Origin: Syntrophomonas sp. DTU018
Lineage (GTDB): Bacteria; Bacillota; Syntrophomonadia; Syntrophomonadales; Syntrophomonadaceae
DNA length: 55,123 nucleotides
Assembly: GCA_001513155.1 (NCBI GenBank)
Contig: LFSR01000010.1
Span: forward strand, 1-55,123
Direction: 5' to 3'
The notes beneath the pieces were generated by a model that did not search any database, was not told where the DNA came from, and was given only the letters and a program-made list of their open reading frames with translations. The position numbers were made by a program, and so were the translations under genes. This document shows positions 35,104-48,527 of this stretch, in pieces; the stretch's first letter is position 1, and each line of letters begins with the position of its first letter.

Positions 35104-36243
35104 TTGAAACTTACCATTGAAAAAAATGATCTGTCAGCTCTTACTTCTCTGGTGCATAGAGCTGCTTCCAGCAAAAACACCATACCCGTACTTTCCGGGC
35201 TTCTTATAGAAGCTTCCAAGGAAAAAGGGCTGACCATGACTGCTACTGATTTGGAAATCGGCATAAGAGCATCCACTGACCAAGCAGAAATACTGGAGGA
35301 AGGATCAGTACTGGTTAACGCTCATTATTTTGCTGATTTCATAAAGCTGCTTCCTGAATCTCCCATCCGTCTGGAACTAAACCGGGAAACTTCCCGCCTG
35401 GATATTACATACGGCCGTTCCTCCGGTTTCATAAATACTTACCGGGACCAGGAGTATCCGGGTTTACCCATAGACCATATGGAGTACCGTTTTTCCTTAC
35501 CTCAAAAGGTTTTAAAAGAAGCTCTGCGCAAGACCTCTTTCGCTGCAGCGGTCACCCATTTTCGCCAGGTTTTCACCGGGGTATTGTTTGATGTCCTGGA
35601 GGGAGGAATCTTAAAGATAGTGGCTTCCGATACCCACCGGCTGGCATATTACACCTATAATCTGGAAGAAAAGAATCTTAATCCCTTTAACTTTATTATT
35701 CCCACCCGTACCGTTAATGAATTGAACCGCCTGCTGGATGACGATGAAGATATGATCGATGTAAGTTTCAGTGACAACAACGTGATTTTCTCCAAAGGCA
35801 GTACCCTGCTGATGTCCAGATTAATAGAAGGACAATACCCTAACTACGAGCAGGTAATACCCAAGCAGTTCAATACTACCCTGACCATTGACTCCCATGT
35901 TCTGGCCACCACTTTGGAAAGAGCCCGGACCATGCCGACGGATGAAAAATTAAAAATTCACCATGTACAGTTTACCCTGGGAGAGCAGGAGATTATCGTC
36001 AATGCTTTCTCCGAAGCCATGGGAGAGATAAAAGAAGTCATCGAGGACTTTGAGATGCAAGGGGATATAGACTTTCGCATCGCCTTTAATACCAATTATT
36101 TCCTGGATGTGATGAAAATTTTTGCTGCCGAGACTGATAAAATAACGGTGCAGATGTCCGGTTCCCTGGCTCCAGCTCTGATAACCAATCCGGAAAAGGA
36201 TTACTATCTCTACGTACTGGTTCCTCTGCGGACCAGTCAATAA
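35104..36243 (+). CDS. dnaN: DNA polymerase III beta subunit (sliding clamp)
   Basis: A 379-residue sliding clamp of three similar domains, dimerising to a ring that holds polymerase on DNA. Recognisable parts are KNTIPVLSGLLIEA, ASDTHRLAYY and MSGSLAPALITNP near the C-terminus. The start is TTG 35104 (MKLTIEKNDL), with GGGAGGG six bases upstream; the frame is open from 35089. It follows dnaA in the canonical order. Confidence 0.96.
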   Translation: MKLTIEKNDLSALTSLVHRAASSKNTIPVLSGLLIEASKEKGLTMTATDLEIGIRASTDQAEILEEGSVLVNAHYFADFIKLLPESPIRLELNRETSRLDITYGRSSGFINTYRDQEYPGLPIDHMEYRFSLPQKVLKEALRKTSFAAAVTHFRQVFTGVLFDVLEGGILKIVASDTHRLAYYTYNLEEKNLNPFNFIIPTRTVNELNRLLDDDEDMIDVSFSDNNVIFSKGSTLLMSRLIEGQYPNYEQVIPKQFNTTLTIDSHVLATTLERARTMPTDEKLKIHHVQFTLGEQEIIVNAFSEAMGEIKEVIEDFEMQGDIDFRIAFNTNYFLDVMKIFAAETDKITVQMSGSLAPALITNPEKDYYLYVLVPLRTSQ

Positions 36244-36249
36244 AGACTG

Positions 36250-37371
36250 GTGAACCCCTCCTTGAAGGTTATTCATTACCAGGTTAACAACTTTAGAAAC
36301 TTAATCAACGTAGAACACCGGCCGTCCCCCGCATTAAATGTAATAGCAGGGGAAAACGCCCAGGGAAAAACCAACCTTCTTGAGGCGATTTGCGTTTTAG
36401 CCACCGGTACATCCTTTCGTACTTCCAGTGACCGAGTTATGGTGAATGAAAAAGCGCAGTCTTACCAGGTGTGGGGGCGCTACGAATATCAGGAACGTTG
36501 TTTTGAAACCACGGTCAAATACGATCGCGATCAAGGAAAAAAAATAACCCTGAACGGACGCAAAACAAATCCCCATAACCCGGATCGTCTGCGTGTGGTT
36601 GTATTTACACCAGACGATTTATATTTGGTTAAAGGGTCACCCAGCCGGAGACGCTTTTTTCTTGATTTCTTCTTGAAACAGGCCAGTACTGAATATGGGT
36701 ACCAACTGGATAACTATGTTAAAATTTTAAGAAAAAGGAATGCCTTATTAAAAAATAACCAAGCTGCCACCAAAACCTTTGCTCTGACTACCGAAGTCTT
36801 TGCCGAGGAAGCGGTGAAAATAATATTGGCGCGGATCAATATAGTCAACCTGCTGGATCAGCTGGCCGGCCCTATCTATGAAGAGATGAGCGAGGAGCAA
36901 GGAGGAGGCCTGAAGATTCGCTATGCTATTTCATTTCCCTTAGATAATGGTAAAATAAACTTTGATATTTTAAGATCTGCCATGCTAAACCAGCTTAAAC
37001 AAATATATGAACAGGAATGCGCCCGAAAAAGCAGTTTAATTGGTCCCCACCGGGACGATATCAATATATACCTGAACGACCGGCCTGCCCGCCAGTACGC
37101 GTCCCAGGGCCAGCAGCGCAGTATTGCGGTAAGCTTGAAACTGGCGGAACTGGCGGCATTGCAGAAGACGAAAGGGGAATATCCGGTATTCCTGTTAGAC
37201 GAGGTTTTGTCCGAATTGGATAACGAAAGACAGAAAAGGCTGCTCCGTTATCTACAGGGTGCTTCATTTCAAAGCTTTCTTACTACCGTACATGCGGAGA
37301 GTCCATATTTTAAGGGCAATGAGGCTTATGTCTGCCACATGGCGAACGGACAATTATTTAGAAAGGAGTAG
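36250..37371 (+). CDS. recF: DNA replication and repair protein RecF
   Basis: A 373-residue SMC-like ATPase that loads RecA at single-strand gaps. Walker A GENAQGKTNLLEA is at about residues 34-46, signature YASQGQQRS is near 285, and Walker B FLLDEVLSELD follows. The start is GTG 36250, six bases after dnaN. No clear ribosome site is visible, so translation may depend on coupling; TTG 36262 is an alternative. The small S4-domain gene yaaA found here in Bacillus is absent. Confidence 0.95.
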   Translation: MNPSLKVIHYQVNNFRNLINVEHRPSPALNVIAGENAQGKTNLLEAICVLATGTSFRTSSDRVMVNEKAQSYQVWGRYEYQERCFETTVKYDRDQGKKITLNGRKTNPHNPDRLRVVVFTPDDLYLVKGSPSRRRFFLDFFLKQASTEYGYQLDNYVKILRKRNALLKNNQAATKTFALTTEVFAEEAVKIILARINIVNLLDQLAGPIYEEMSEEQGGGLKIRYAISFPLDNGKINFDILRSAMLNQLKQIYEQECARKSSLIGPHRDDINIYLNDRPARQYASQGQQRSIAVSLKLAELAALQKTKGEYPVFLLDEVLSELDNERQKRLLRYLQGASFQSFLTTVHAESPYFKGNEAYVCHMANGQLFRKE

Positions 37372-37375
37372 TTTT

Positions 37376-39540
<2,165 letters not shown>

Positions 39541-39556
39541 CAGGAGTTGATAACCT

Positions 39557-41995
39557 TTGGCAGAAGCGAATCTGTTTGAGAACGTAGCCACCGTTGATAT
39601 TGAAAAAGAAGTTAAAAAATCATTCCTGGAATACTCCATGAGCGTTATTGTTTCCCGGGCTATTCCTGATGTCCGGGATGGCTTGAAACCAGTGCATCGC
39701 CGCATTCTCTATGCCCTTTACGACCAGGGGATGACCCATGACAAACCCCATAAAAAGTCAGCCAACATCGTGGGTGAAGTTATGGGTAAGTATCATCCCC
39801 ATGGAGATGCGGCTATTTATGAAGCCATGGTTAAACTGGCCCAGGATTTCGCGATGCGTTATCCCCTGGTGGACGGGCATGGCAACTTCGGCTCCATAGA
39901 TGGTGACGGAGCTGCGGCCATGCGTTACACCGAAAGCCGCATGTCCCGGATAGCCGAGGAGATGCTGATAGATATAGAAAAGGAAACCGTGGACTGGCGG
40001 CCCAATTATGACGATACCCGGGTAGAGCCCCAGGTGCTTCCTTCCCGCATACCTAATCTGCTCATTAATGGTTCATCGGGCATAGCCGTGGGTATGGCTA
40101 CCAATATCCCTCCCCATAATTTGTCAGAAGTGGTGGATGCCATTACCCTGGTAATTGATAACCCGGATGCCAGTGTGGATGATATCATGCAGGTGCTGCC
40201 CGGACCGGATTTTCCTACCGCCGGTATTATTATGGGTACCGACGGGATCCGCAAGGCTTATGAGACGGGGCGAGGCACCTTAAAGGTACGAGCCCGTTAT
40301 ACTATAGAAGAGCAGCGCAATGGCAAAAGTGCCATAGTGATTACCGAAATCCCTTACCAGGTAAACAAAGCCCGGCTGGTAGAGAAAATTGCTGAACTGG
40401 TCAGGGATAAGAAAATCGATGGCATCGTAGATCTGCGGGATGAATCCGACCGCCGGGGCATAAGAGTAGTAATTGAGCTGCGCCGGGATGTAAATGTAAA
40501 TGTGATAGTCAATAAACTGTTAAAGCACACCCAGATGGAAGACACCTTCGGCATCAATATGCTGGCTCTGGTACATGGACAGCCCATGGTGCTGGGTATA
40601 AAGGATATGCTTCGCTATTACATCGAGCACCGCCAGGAGGTTGTTGTCCGCCGCACCCAGTATGATCTTAAGGTTGCCCGGCAACGGCTGCATATCGTGG
40701 AAGGGCTGAAAATTGCCCTGGATAACCTGGATGAAGTTATTGATTTGATTACCAGCAGCAAGGACCGGGAGCAGGCTCGCAACGCGTTGATGGAGCGCTT
40801 CCAGCTGAGCGAGGAGCAGGCCAATGCTATCCTGGATATGCGCCTGGTACAGCTGACCAATTTGGAACGGAGCAAGCTGGATGAAGAATATGAGGAACTA
40901 TTGGGGCGCATTGCTGATTTTGAAGATATACTGGGCAATCCGGAACGGGTTTTTGCCATTATCAAAGAGGACCTGGCAGATATAAAGAAAAAGTACGGCG
41001 ATAAGCGGCGTACCGAGATCAGCCAGGAGATTTCCGATTATAACGTGGAAGATTTTATTGAAGACCATGAGGTGGTTATCACCTTATCCAACCGGGGCTA
41101 TATAAAAAGGCAGCCCCTGGATACCTACCGGTCCCAGCGGAGAGGGGGCAAAGGGGTCAGTGCTACTTCTATCCGTACCGAAGATTATTCCTCGGATGTA
41201 GTGGTCACCAGTGTTCTCTCTCATGTGCTGTTCTTTACCAACCAGGGGCGGGTATTTTCCAGCCGGGTTTATCATTTGCCGGAAGCTTCCCGGCAGGCCA
41301 AAGGCCTGCCCTTAGTCAACTTTATTGACCTGCGCCCCGATGAGCGGGTGACCACCCTGGTTGCTGCTCGGAAATTCGATGAAAACCGGCATATGCTGAT
41401 GATCACCCGGCAGGGCATCATTAAGAAAGTGGCTCTGTCCGCCTTCAGCAATATCCGCCGTTCGGGCTTGATTGCTGTAAATCTGCTGCCCGGAGATGAA
41501 CTGGTTGGTGCAGTGCGGGTGGTCCAAGGGGATGTGGTAATTATCAATACCGCCCAAGGGCAGGCCATACTGTTTGACGAAGGACAGGTCAGACCCATGG
41601 GCCGGACTGCCACGGGAGTAAAGGGCATCAGCTTGGATCCGGGCAATTATGTTATTGGTATAGACAAGTACCGGCAAGGTGCCGATGTGTTGATTGTCAC
41701 CGAACGGGGTTTCGGCAAGCGGGTGCCTCTGGAGGAATTCCGGACCCAGAACCGGGGCGGAAAAGGGATTCTGTCTATTAAACTCAGTGAGAAAACCGGA
41801 GAAGTAGTGGCGTCCAAAGTGGTTTCCGAGGGGGATGAACTGGTTATCCTCACCAGTGAGGGGCAGATGATCCGCCTGCAAGTGGAAGATATATCCATCC
41901 AAGGGCGTTATGCCCGCGGGGTGGTTTTGATGAAACTGCCTGATGACGACCGTATTGTAAGTATTGCCCGCTTCCGGACAGAAAGGGAAGAATAA
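39557..41995 (+). CDS. gyrA: DNA gyrase subunit A
   Basis: The cleavage-rejoining subunit, 812 residues. The catalytic tyrosine is Y124 in [11 protein letters not shown]. The GyrA box QRRGGKG near residue 528 shows it is gyrase rather than topoisomerase IV, and the C-terminal beta-pinwheel follows. In the quinolone region the sequence is [11 protein letters not shown], with alanine (A85) at the place of the drug-binding serine of E. coli (S83) and glutamate (E89) at D87. The start is TTG with CAGGAG 11 bases upstream. Confidence 0.97.
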   Translation: MAEANLFENVATVDIEKEVKKSFLEYSMSVIVSRAIPDVRDGLKPVHRRILYALYDQGMTHDKPHKKSANIVGEVMGKYHPHGDAAIYEAMVKLAQDFAMRYPLVDGHGNFGSIDGDGAAAMRYTESRMSRIAEEMLIDIEKETVDWRPNYDDTRVEPQVLPSRIPNLLINGSSGIAVGMATNIPPHNLSEVVDAITLVIDNPDASVDDIMQVLPGPDFPTAGIIMGTDGIRKAYETGRGTLKVRARYTIEEQRNGKSAIVITEIPYQVNKARLVEKIAELVRDKKIDGIVDLRDESDRRGIRVVIELRRDVNVNVIVNKLLKHTQMEDTFGINMLALVHGQPMVLGIKDMLRYYIEHRQEVVVRRTQYDLKVARQRLHIVEGLKIALDNLDEVIDLITSSKDREQARNALMERFQLSEEQANAILDMRLVQLTNLERSKLDEEYEELLGRIADFEDILGNPERVFAIIKEDLADIKKKYGDKRRTEISQEISDYNVEDFIEDHEVVITLSNRGYIKRQPLDTYRSQRRGGKGVSATSIRTEDYSSDVVVTSVLSHVLFFTNQGRVFSSRVYHLPEASRQAKGLPLVNFIDLRPDERVTTLVAARKFDENRHMLMITRQGIIKKVALSAFSNIRRSGLIAVNLLPGDELVGAVRVVQGDVVIINTAQGQAILFDEGQVRPMGRTATGVKGISLDPGNYVIGIDKYRQGADVLIVTERGFGKRVPLEEFRTQNRGGKGILSIKLSEKTGEVVASKVVSEGDELVILTSEGQMIRLQVEDISIQGRYARGVVLMKLPDDDRIVSIARFRTEREE

Positions 41996-42101
41996 ATTTA
42001 GCCCCAGTACTATACAAAACCCGCGTAATGGAATAAAATTTCTAGTTACAAAGACGGCAGGGGCAACTCGGTCCGGCTTGGTGATGAAGGAGGGTTCTTC
42101 T

Positions 42102-42986
42102 ATGGAACAAAAGGGAACATTTAGTGTAAAAGCTGGCCTTGCTCAAATGCTCAAGGGCGGAGTTATCATGGATGTAACTACCCCTGAGCAGGCGAAAATA
42201 GCAGAAGAAGCTGGAGCCTGTGCGGTTATGGCTTTAGAAAAAGTTCCCGCTGACATAAGAGCTGCGGGAGGTATTGCCCGTATGGCTGATCCCAGTGTAA
42301 TCCTGCGCATTATGGATGCGGTTACCATACCGGTTATGGCCAAATGCCGTATCGGCCATTTTGTAGAGGCCCAGATCCTTGAATCCCTGGGGGTTGACTA
42401 TATCGATGAAAGCGAAGTCCTGACCCCTGCTGATGACAAGTACCATATAAACAAGCACAACTTCAAGGTTCCTTTTGTATGCGGAGCCAGAAACCTGGGG
42501 GAAGCCCTGCGGCGGATAGGGGAAGGCGCTGCCATGATCCGCACCAAAGGGGAACCGGGTACAGGCAATGTGATAGAAGCGGTTCGCCACATCCGGCAGG
42601 TAAATGACGAAATACGCTGGATCAGCAACTTGCCTGAAGAAGAGCTGATGACTGCTGCCAAAGAACTGCAGGCACCTTACGAGCTGGTGGTAGAGACCGC
42701 CAAATTAAAGAGACTCCCGGTAGTAAATTTTGCCGCGGGTGGAATTGCCACGCCAGCTGATGCGGCCTTGATGATGCAGCTGGGCTGTGACGGAATCTTT
42801 GTGGGCTCAGGAATATTCAAATCAGGTGATCCCAAAAAGCGGGCTAAGGCCATCGTAGCTGCCACCACCTACTACAATGATCCGGCGGTTTTAGCCGAAG
42901 TATCCCGGGATTTAGGGGAGCCTATGGTGGGGATTGATATCAGCACCATCCGTCCCGAAGAGAGGATGCAGGAGCGTGGCTGGTAA
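42102..42986 (+). CDS. pdxS: pyridoxal 5'-phosphate synthase lyase subunit PdxS
   Basis: The 294-residue synthase subunit that makes PLP from ribose 5-phosphate, glyceraldehyde 3-phosphate and ammonia supplied by PdxT. The sequences [34 protein letters not shown] and [20 protein letters not shown] are near universal. The frame is open from 41964, but ATG 42102 follows AAGGAGGG and gives the standard length. PLP made here also serves SelA and the aminotransferase in this window. Confidence 0.96.
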   Translation: MEQKGTFSVKAGLAQMLKGGVIMDVTTPEQAKIAEEAGACAVMALEKVPADIRAAGGIARMADPSVILRIMDAVTIPVMAKCRIGHFVEAQILESLGVDYIDESEVLTPADDKYHINKHNFKVPFVCGARNLGEALRRIGEGAAMIRTKGEPGTGNVIEAVRHIRQVNDEIRWISNLPEEELMTAAKELQAPYELVVETAKLKRLPVVNFAAGGIATPADAALMMQLGCDGIFVGSGIFKSGDPKKRAKAIVAATTYYNDPAVLAEVSRDLGEPMVGIDISTIRPEERMQERGW

Positions 42987-43545
42987 AAAAATCATCGGCG
43001 TACTGGCTCTCCAGGGAGCTTTTGTAGAACACGAGGCAGCTATTAAAAAATGCGGATCTCAGGCCTGCCAGGTGCGCAAGCCTGAGGAACTCAACCAGGT
43101 GGATGCTCTGATTATTCCCGGCGGGGAGAGCACCACCATCGGCAAGCTTATGCAGGAATTCGGTTTGGACCAGGCTATTCAGGACCGAGCCGCCCAGGGT
43201 ATGCCCATTTGGGGTACTTGTGCCGGCATGATTTTGCTGGCCAAGGAGATAGATAACTCAGATCAGTTTCGTTTGGGATTAATGGATGTAAAAGTAAAGC
43301 GCAATGCCTTCGGCAGGCAGGTGGACAGCTTTGAAGCTGATCTGGACATAGATCATATCGGCCGCACCCGGGGAATTTTTATCCGGGCTCCCTATGTGGA
43401 AGAGGTTTGGGGAGAGGCTCGGGTCCTGTCCCGCTATAAGGATAAAATCGTTATGGTGCAGCAGAACGACCTGCTGAGCACGGCTTTTCACCCGGAGCTT
43501 ACCCAGGGGTTATGTATACATCGTTATTTTCTGGATATGGTTTAG
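42976..43545 (+). CDS. pdxT: pyridoxal 5'-phosphate synthase glutaminase subunit PdxT
   Basis: The 189-residue glutaminase partner of PdxS. The nucleophile cysteine is in [10 protein letters not shown] and the other triad residues are in FHPELT near the C-terminus; [10 protein letters not shown] binds substrate. The start is GTG 42976 inside the end of pdxS (11-base overlap), so translation is coupled. The frame is open from 42934. Confidence 0.95.
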   Translation: MAGKKIIGVLALQGAFVEHEAAIKKCGSQACQVRKPEELNQVDALIIPGGESTTIGKLMQEFGLDQAIQDRAAQGMPIWGTCAGMILLAKEIDNSDQFRLGLMDVKVKRNAFGRQVDSFEADLDIDHIGRTRGIFIRAPYVEEVWGEARVLSRYKDKIVMVQQNDLLSTAFHPELTQGLCIHRYFLDMV

Positions 43546-43553
43546 TTTGTACC

Positions 43554-43582
43554 TTGCCAAGGATCAACTGGTATACTATAAT
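43554..43582 (+). promoter_or_regulatory. promoter of the serine T-box operon
   Basis: TTGCCA at 43554-43559, a 17-base spacer and TATAAT at 43577-43582. Transcription would start near 43589, at the front of the T-box leader. Confidence 0.8.
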
Positions 43583-43599
43583 TAACTCTAATCCTTTAT

Positions 43600-43830
43600 A
43601 AGTAATTGCTGTGAAGGGACCAGTAAGTACAGTAACCTGAGCAAGAGAACTGGTGGTTGGTGCGAACCAGTCAGGACTGTGCCGAATCCATCCTGGAGCA
43701 GGCTGTGAATTAAGCAGTACCGGTGGCTACGTTATAGCTATTAAGTGGATATGGCAATCTTCAGCCATATCAACTAGGGTGGCAACGCGGGAAAAGTACC
43801 TCTCGTCCCTTACCGGACGAGGGGTTTTTT
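43600..43830 (+). ncRNA. T-box leader, serine specific
   Basis: A tRNA-sensing riboswitch. The conserved T-box AGGGTGGCAACGCGG is at 43776-43790. Stem I carries AGAGAACTGGTGGTTGG and GCGAACC features at 43644-43672. The probable specifier is TCC (Ser) at 43687-43689 in GAATCCA. The TGGC bulge would pair with the GCCA end of tRNA-Ser, which in this window has G as discriminator base. The terminator (43799-43830) is a 10-bp stem with a run of six T. Uncharged tRNA-Ser should allow expression of the downstream aminotransferase and serA, and perhaps serS. Confidence 0.9.
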
Positions 43831-43854
43831 ATATTAACTTAGGAGGTTTTATGA

Positions 43855-45021
43855 ATGAAAGGTGACCAGTATTTACTGCTTCCCGGCCCTACTCCCATTC
43901 CTGAGCGGGTAATAAGGGCTATGAGCAAACCGGTGGTTAATCATCGCGGTTCCGAATTCAAACAGCTGCTGACTGAGGTTACCGAAGGGGTGAAAAGAGT
44001 ATACCGTACCAATCAGCACCTTCTGATTTATCCTGCTTCCGGAACCGGTGCACTGGAAGCAGCCGTGGTCAATTTTCTCTCTCCCGGTGATAAGGTTCTG
44101 GCTGTATCTATTGGTGTATTTGGTGATCGATTTGCTAAAATTGCCGCGGAATTTGGCGCCCAGGTGGAAAAGATGGACTTTGCCTGGGGAGAAGCGGCTG
44201 ATCCCCAGCGGATCAAGGAAAGGCTGGACCAGGACGTAAACCGGGAAATAAAGGCTATTTTAGTTACTCATAATGAAACCTCCACTGGAGTATTCAACGA
44301 TATGCAGGCTATCAGCGCAGCCCGGGGAGATCATCCGGCGCTGTTGATGGTAGATGCCATCAGCGGATTGGCAGTTCTGGATCTGAAAATGGACGAATGG
44401 AATTTGGATGTGGTGGTAAGCGGATCCCAGAAAGCCTTTATGATTCCTCCCGGATTATGCTTTATGGCTTTCAGTGAAAGAGCTTTGCAAAGACATAAGG
44501 AGGCCAAGATGCCCCGTTTCTACTGGGATATAAGCTCCGGCCTTAAATACCTGGAAAAGGGGCAGAATCCTTACACTCCTGCAGTATCCCTTTATTATGG
44601 ACTCAGTGAGGCCCTGCAGATGATGCAGGAGGAAGGTTTGGATAACATCATAGAACGGCATCGCGGTTACCGGGATATGGTGCGGACTTCCGTACGGGCC
44701 ATGGGGCTGAAACTGTTGGCCAGGGATGAAAATGCCTCCCATGCTTTGACCGCGGTAGTGGCTCCGGAGGAAATCGGCGCCAATAAGATCCGCAAGTATA
44801 TGCTGGACCAGTTCAACATCGTGCTGGCGGGAGGCCAGCAGAGTCTGGACAATGTAATTTTCCGCATTGGACATCTGGGCTATGTACGGGAATTGGATCT
44901 GTTAGCCGCTTTGGCCGCTCTGGAAATCACCCTGCAGAAACTGGGCTGGGATGTGCAGTTGGGAGCAGGAGTGAGCAAGGCCCAGGAATTCTTGCTGAAC
45001 AAAGCAAAGAAGGGAGAGTAA
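43855..45021 (+). CDS. class V aminotransferase, serine biosynthesis (SerC-like role)
   Basis: A 388-residue PLP aminotransferase of the serine-pyruvate/alanine-glyoxylate class. The PLP lysine is in VVSGSQKAFMIPPGL (about residue 190), and the N-terminus LLLPGPTPIPERV is typical. With serA four bases downstream and a serine T-box upstream, it probably acts as the phosphoserine or serine transaminase in place of SerC. Strictly from family membership it could also be a serine-glyoxylate or alanine-glyoxylate enzyme. AGGAGG lies eight bases before the ATG. Confidence 0.87.
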   Translation: MKGDQYLLLPGPTPIPERVIRAMSKPVVNHRGSEFKQLLTEVTEGVKRVYRTNQHLLIYPASGTGALEAAVVNFLSPGDKVLAVSIGVFGDRFAKIAAEFGAQVEKMDFAWGEAADPQRIKERLDQDVNREIKAILVTHNETSTGVFNDMQAISAARGDHPALLMVDAISGLAVLDLKMDEWNLDVVVSGSQKAFMIPPGLCFMAFSERALQRHKEAKMPRFYWDISSGLKYLEKGQNPYTPAVSLYYGLSEALQMMQEEGLDNIIERHRGYRDMVRTSVRAMGLKLLARDENASHALTAVVAPEEIGANKIRKYMLDQFNIVLAGGQQSLDNVIFRIGHLGYVRELDLLAALAALEITLQKLGWDVQLGAGVSKAQEFLLNKAKKGE

Positions 45022-45024
45022 AAG

Positions 45025-46626
45025 GTGGAAGAAAGAAAGAGGGTCATAGTAACAGAACGTATTGCCGAAGAAGGCTTGGCTTTATTGAGAACAGAATTGG
45101 ATGTTGATTTCCGGGATGGAATACCCCGGGAAGAACTGCTGGAGATAATCGGCCAGTATGATGCCCTTATCGTCCGCAGTGTTACCAAAGTAGATGAGGA
45201 GTTAATCAGCCGGGGAAGCCCGCGGCTCAAAGTAGTAGGCCGGGCGGGCAACGGCATTGACAATATCGATGTGGATGCCTGCACCCGTTATGGGGTTATT
45301 GTGGCCAACACCCCGGACAGCAATACCATTTCCGCAGCCGAGCAGACCATTGCCCTAATGCTGTCTTCGGCACGGAAAACCGCCTGGGCCAACAATTTTC
45401 TGAAATCCGGCGTATGGGATCGCAAACCCTTCCGGGGAGTGGAACTGTACGGGAAAACCGTAGGAATAGTCGGCTTGGGACGTATCGGATCCATGGTTGC
45501 CACCCGCTTGAAATCTTTTAATATGCGGGTTATAGCTTACGATCCCTATATTCCCGACGAGCGCTTTGAGAGGTTTGGGGCCGAAAAAATGAACACCCTG
45601 GAGGAACTGGTACGCCAGGCGGATTTTATTACCGTGCATACCCCCAAGACGGAAGAGACCTTCCACATGATTGATGAAGAGATGTTCAAGATTGCCAAGG
45701 ACGGGGTGCGAGTAGTAAACTGCGCCCGGGGCGGTATTATCAAGGAAGCGGCTTTAGTGGAAGCCTTGAAGTCCGGCAAAGTAGCCAGTGCCGGCTTGGA
45801 TGTCTTTGAAAAAGAGCCCGCCACAGAAAACCCCCTGTTTGAATTTGAAAACGTGGTGGTTACACCCCACCTGGGAGCCGATACCTATGAAGCCCAGCGC
45901 CGGGTAGGGGAGACCATTGCCGAGCAGGTCATAAAAGCCCTGAATGGAGAAATCGTCCCCAATCTGGTTAACCTGCCTACCATGGTCAGTGAGGAGTTAA
46001 ACTACCTGCGTCCTTATATTACCTTGGCCAGCAAGTTGGGCAACATCTACTACCAGCTGGAGAAATCCCCCATTGACCGGGTGGAGTTAAATTACGCCGG
46101 GCCCATAACCCAGAATGATACCGAAATACTGACGGTAGCATTCCTGAAAGGACTGCTGGAGCCCATCCTGTGGAATAAGGTTAATTATGTCAATGCCCGC
46201 CTCATGGCCCGGGAAAGAGGCGTCAAGGTATATGAAAGCAAGCAGGAACAGAGCGCCCGGCGTTACAAGAATGTCATATCCGTCAACATTTACGGCCAGA
46301 ACGGCCAGCACCTGGAGATAGCAGGAACCGTTTCCCGGGCTCGTGATCCGCTGCTGGTGGAAATTAACGGCTATGAAACCGAGGCCAACCTGGATGGCTA
46401 TGTAATCCTGGCACAAAATGAGGATCGCCCGCGGATTATAGGTCCCTTTGCCACCCTGCTGGGAGACGAGGGAATCAATATAGCTGCCATGAAAGTAGGC
46501 CGTCAGACCAAAGGTGACAAGGCCATTATACTGGTCAATGTGGACAGCAAAGTGGATGATGAAGTTTTGGAGAAGCTGGGACAACTAGATGGCATACTGA
46601 GCAAACCCAAATTGCTGCACTTTTAA
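45025..46626 (+). CDS. serA: D-3-phosphoglycerate dehydrogenase, long form
   Basis: A 533-residue enzyme that oxidises 3-phosphoglycerate with NAD, the first step of serine synthesis. The NAD site is VGIVGLGRIGSMVATRLKSF (about 143-162). Catalytic residues lie in NCARGGIIKEAAL and TPHLGADT. After the catalytic core come the intervening substrate-binding domain and a C-terminal ACT domain (about 460-533), through which serine may inhibit. The start is GTG at 45025, immediately after the aminotransferase, with GGAG upstream. Confidence 0.94.
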   Translation: MEERKRVIVTERIAEEGLALLRTELDVDFRDGIPREELLEIIGQYDALIVRSVTKVDEELISRGSPRLKVVGRAGNGIDNIDVDACTRYGVIVANTPDSNTISAAEQTIALMLSSARKTAWANNFLKSGVWDRKPFRGVELYGKTVGIVGLGRIGSMVATRLKSFNMRVIAYDPYIPDERFERFGAEKMNTLEELVRQADFITVHTPKTEETFHMIDEEMFKIAKDGVRVVNCARGGIIKEAALVEALKSGKVASAGLDVFEKEPATENPLFEFENVVVTPHLGADTYEAQRRVGETIAEQVIKALNGEIVPNLVNLPTMVSEELNYLRPYITLASKLGNIYYQLEKSPIDRVELNYAGPITQNDTEILTVAFLKGLLEPILWNKVNYVNARLMARERGVKVYESKQEQSARRYKNVISVNIYGQNGQHLEIAGTVSRARDPLLVEINGYETEANLDGYVILAQNEDRPRIIGPFATLLGDEGINIAAMKVGRQTKGDKAIILVNVDSKVDDEVLEKLGQLDGILSKPKLLHF

Positions 46627-46683
46627 TGATGCCGCTGAGGACTGAACCAGTAGCCGGGGAGCAGGTTGGGGAAAGGTATTTAA

Positions 46684-47976
<1,293 letters not shown>

Positions 47977-47995
47977 ATGAGCGTCAATAGCTTGG

Positions 47996-48024
47996 TTGAC
48001 AACATTAGGGGCCTGTGCTATACT
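47996..48024 (+). promoter_or_regulatory. promoter of the tRNA cluster
   Basis: A consensus -35 TTGACA at 47996-48001, a 17-base spacer and TATACT at 48019-48024, 40 bases before the first tRNA. It should drive the tRNA genes and tadA strongly. Confidence 0.85.
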
Positions 48025-48064
48025 TTCATTTGCATTGAATTGCAGGGTATAGCATCCTTTCCAT

Positions 48065-48154
48065 GGAGGGGTGTCCGAGCGGTTGAAGGAGGCGGTCTTG
48101 AAAACCGTTGAACCTTTGCGGGTTCCGTGGGTTCGAATCCCACCTCCTCCGCCA
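48065..48154 (+). tRNA. tRNA-Ser (anticodon TGA)
   Basis: A 90-base gene with a 7-bp acceptor stem, anticodon loop CTTGAAA, long variable arm, TTCGAATCC T-loop region and encoded GCCA end. It decodes UCA and other UCN codons. Confidence 0.97.
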
Positions 48155-48193
48155 AAAATAGAGGAAAGGGTCTGAGAAACAGACCTATGATAT

Positions 48194-48287
48194 GGAGAGA
48201 TGGCCGAGTAGGCTGAAGGCGCTCGCCTGCTAAGCGAGTAGACGGTGATAAGCTGTCTCGAGGGTTCGAATCCCTCTCTCTCCGCCA
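48194..48287 (+). tRNA. tRNA-Ser (anticodon GCT)
   Basis: A 94-base gene with acceptor GGAGAGA, anticodon loop CTGCTAA, long variable arm and encoded GCCA end. It decodes AGC/AGU. Confidence 0.97.
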
Positions 48288-48317
48288 TTAGATTTCAACC
48301 AATATTATATATATCGT

Positions 48318-48394
48318 GCGCCCGTAGCTCAGCTGGATAGAGTAACAGACTACGAATCTGGAGGTCCGGGGTTCGAATCCCTGCGGGCGCGCCA
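48318..48394 (+). tRNA. tRNA-Arg (anticodon ACG)
   Basis: A 77-base gene with acceptor GCGCCCG, anticodon loop CTACGAA and encoded CCA. A34 of this tRNA is the substrate for TadA, whose gene lies just downstream. Confidence 0.97.
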
Positions 48395-48434
48395 TTTTGT
48401 TTACAACTGAAAATTTTCATATAGATGACAACGG

Positions 48435-48511
48435 GCGCCCGTAGCTCAGGTGGATAGAGCAACGGTTTCCTAAACCGTGTGTCAGGGGTTCGAGTCCCTT
48501 CGGGCGTACCA
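48435..48511 (+). tRNA. tRNA-Arg (anticodon CCT)
   Basis: A 77-base gene with anticodon loop TTCCTAA and encoded ACCA. The first acceptor pair is a G-U wobble. It decodes AGG. Only 16 bases separate its 3' end from the tadA start codon. Confidence 0.96.
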
Positions 48512-48527
48512 TTGGGACGGTGATCCC

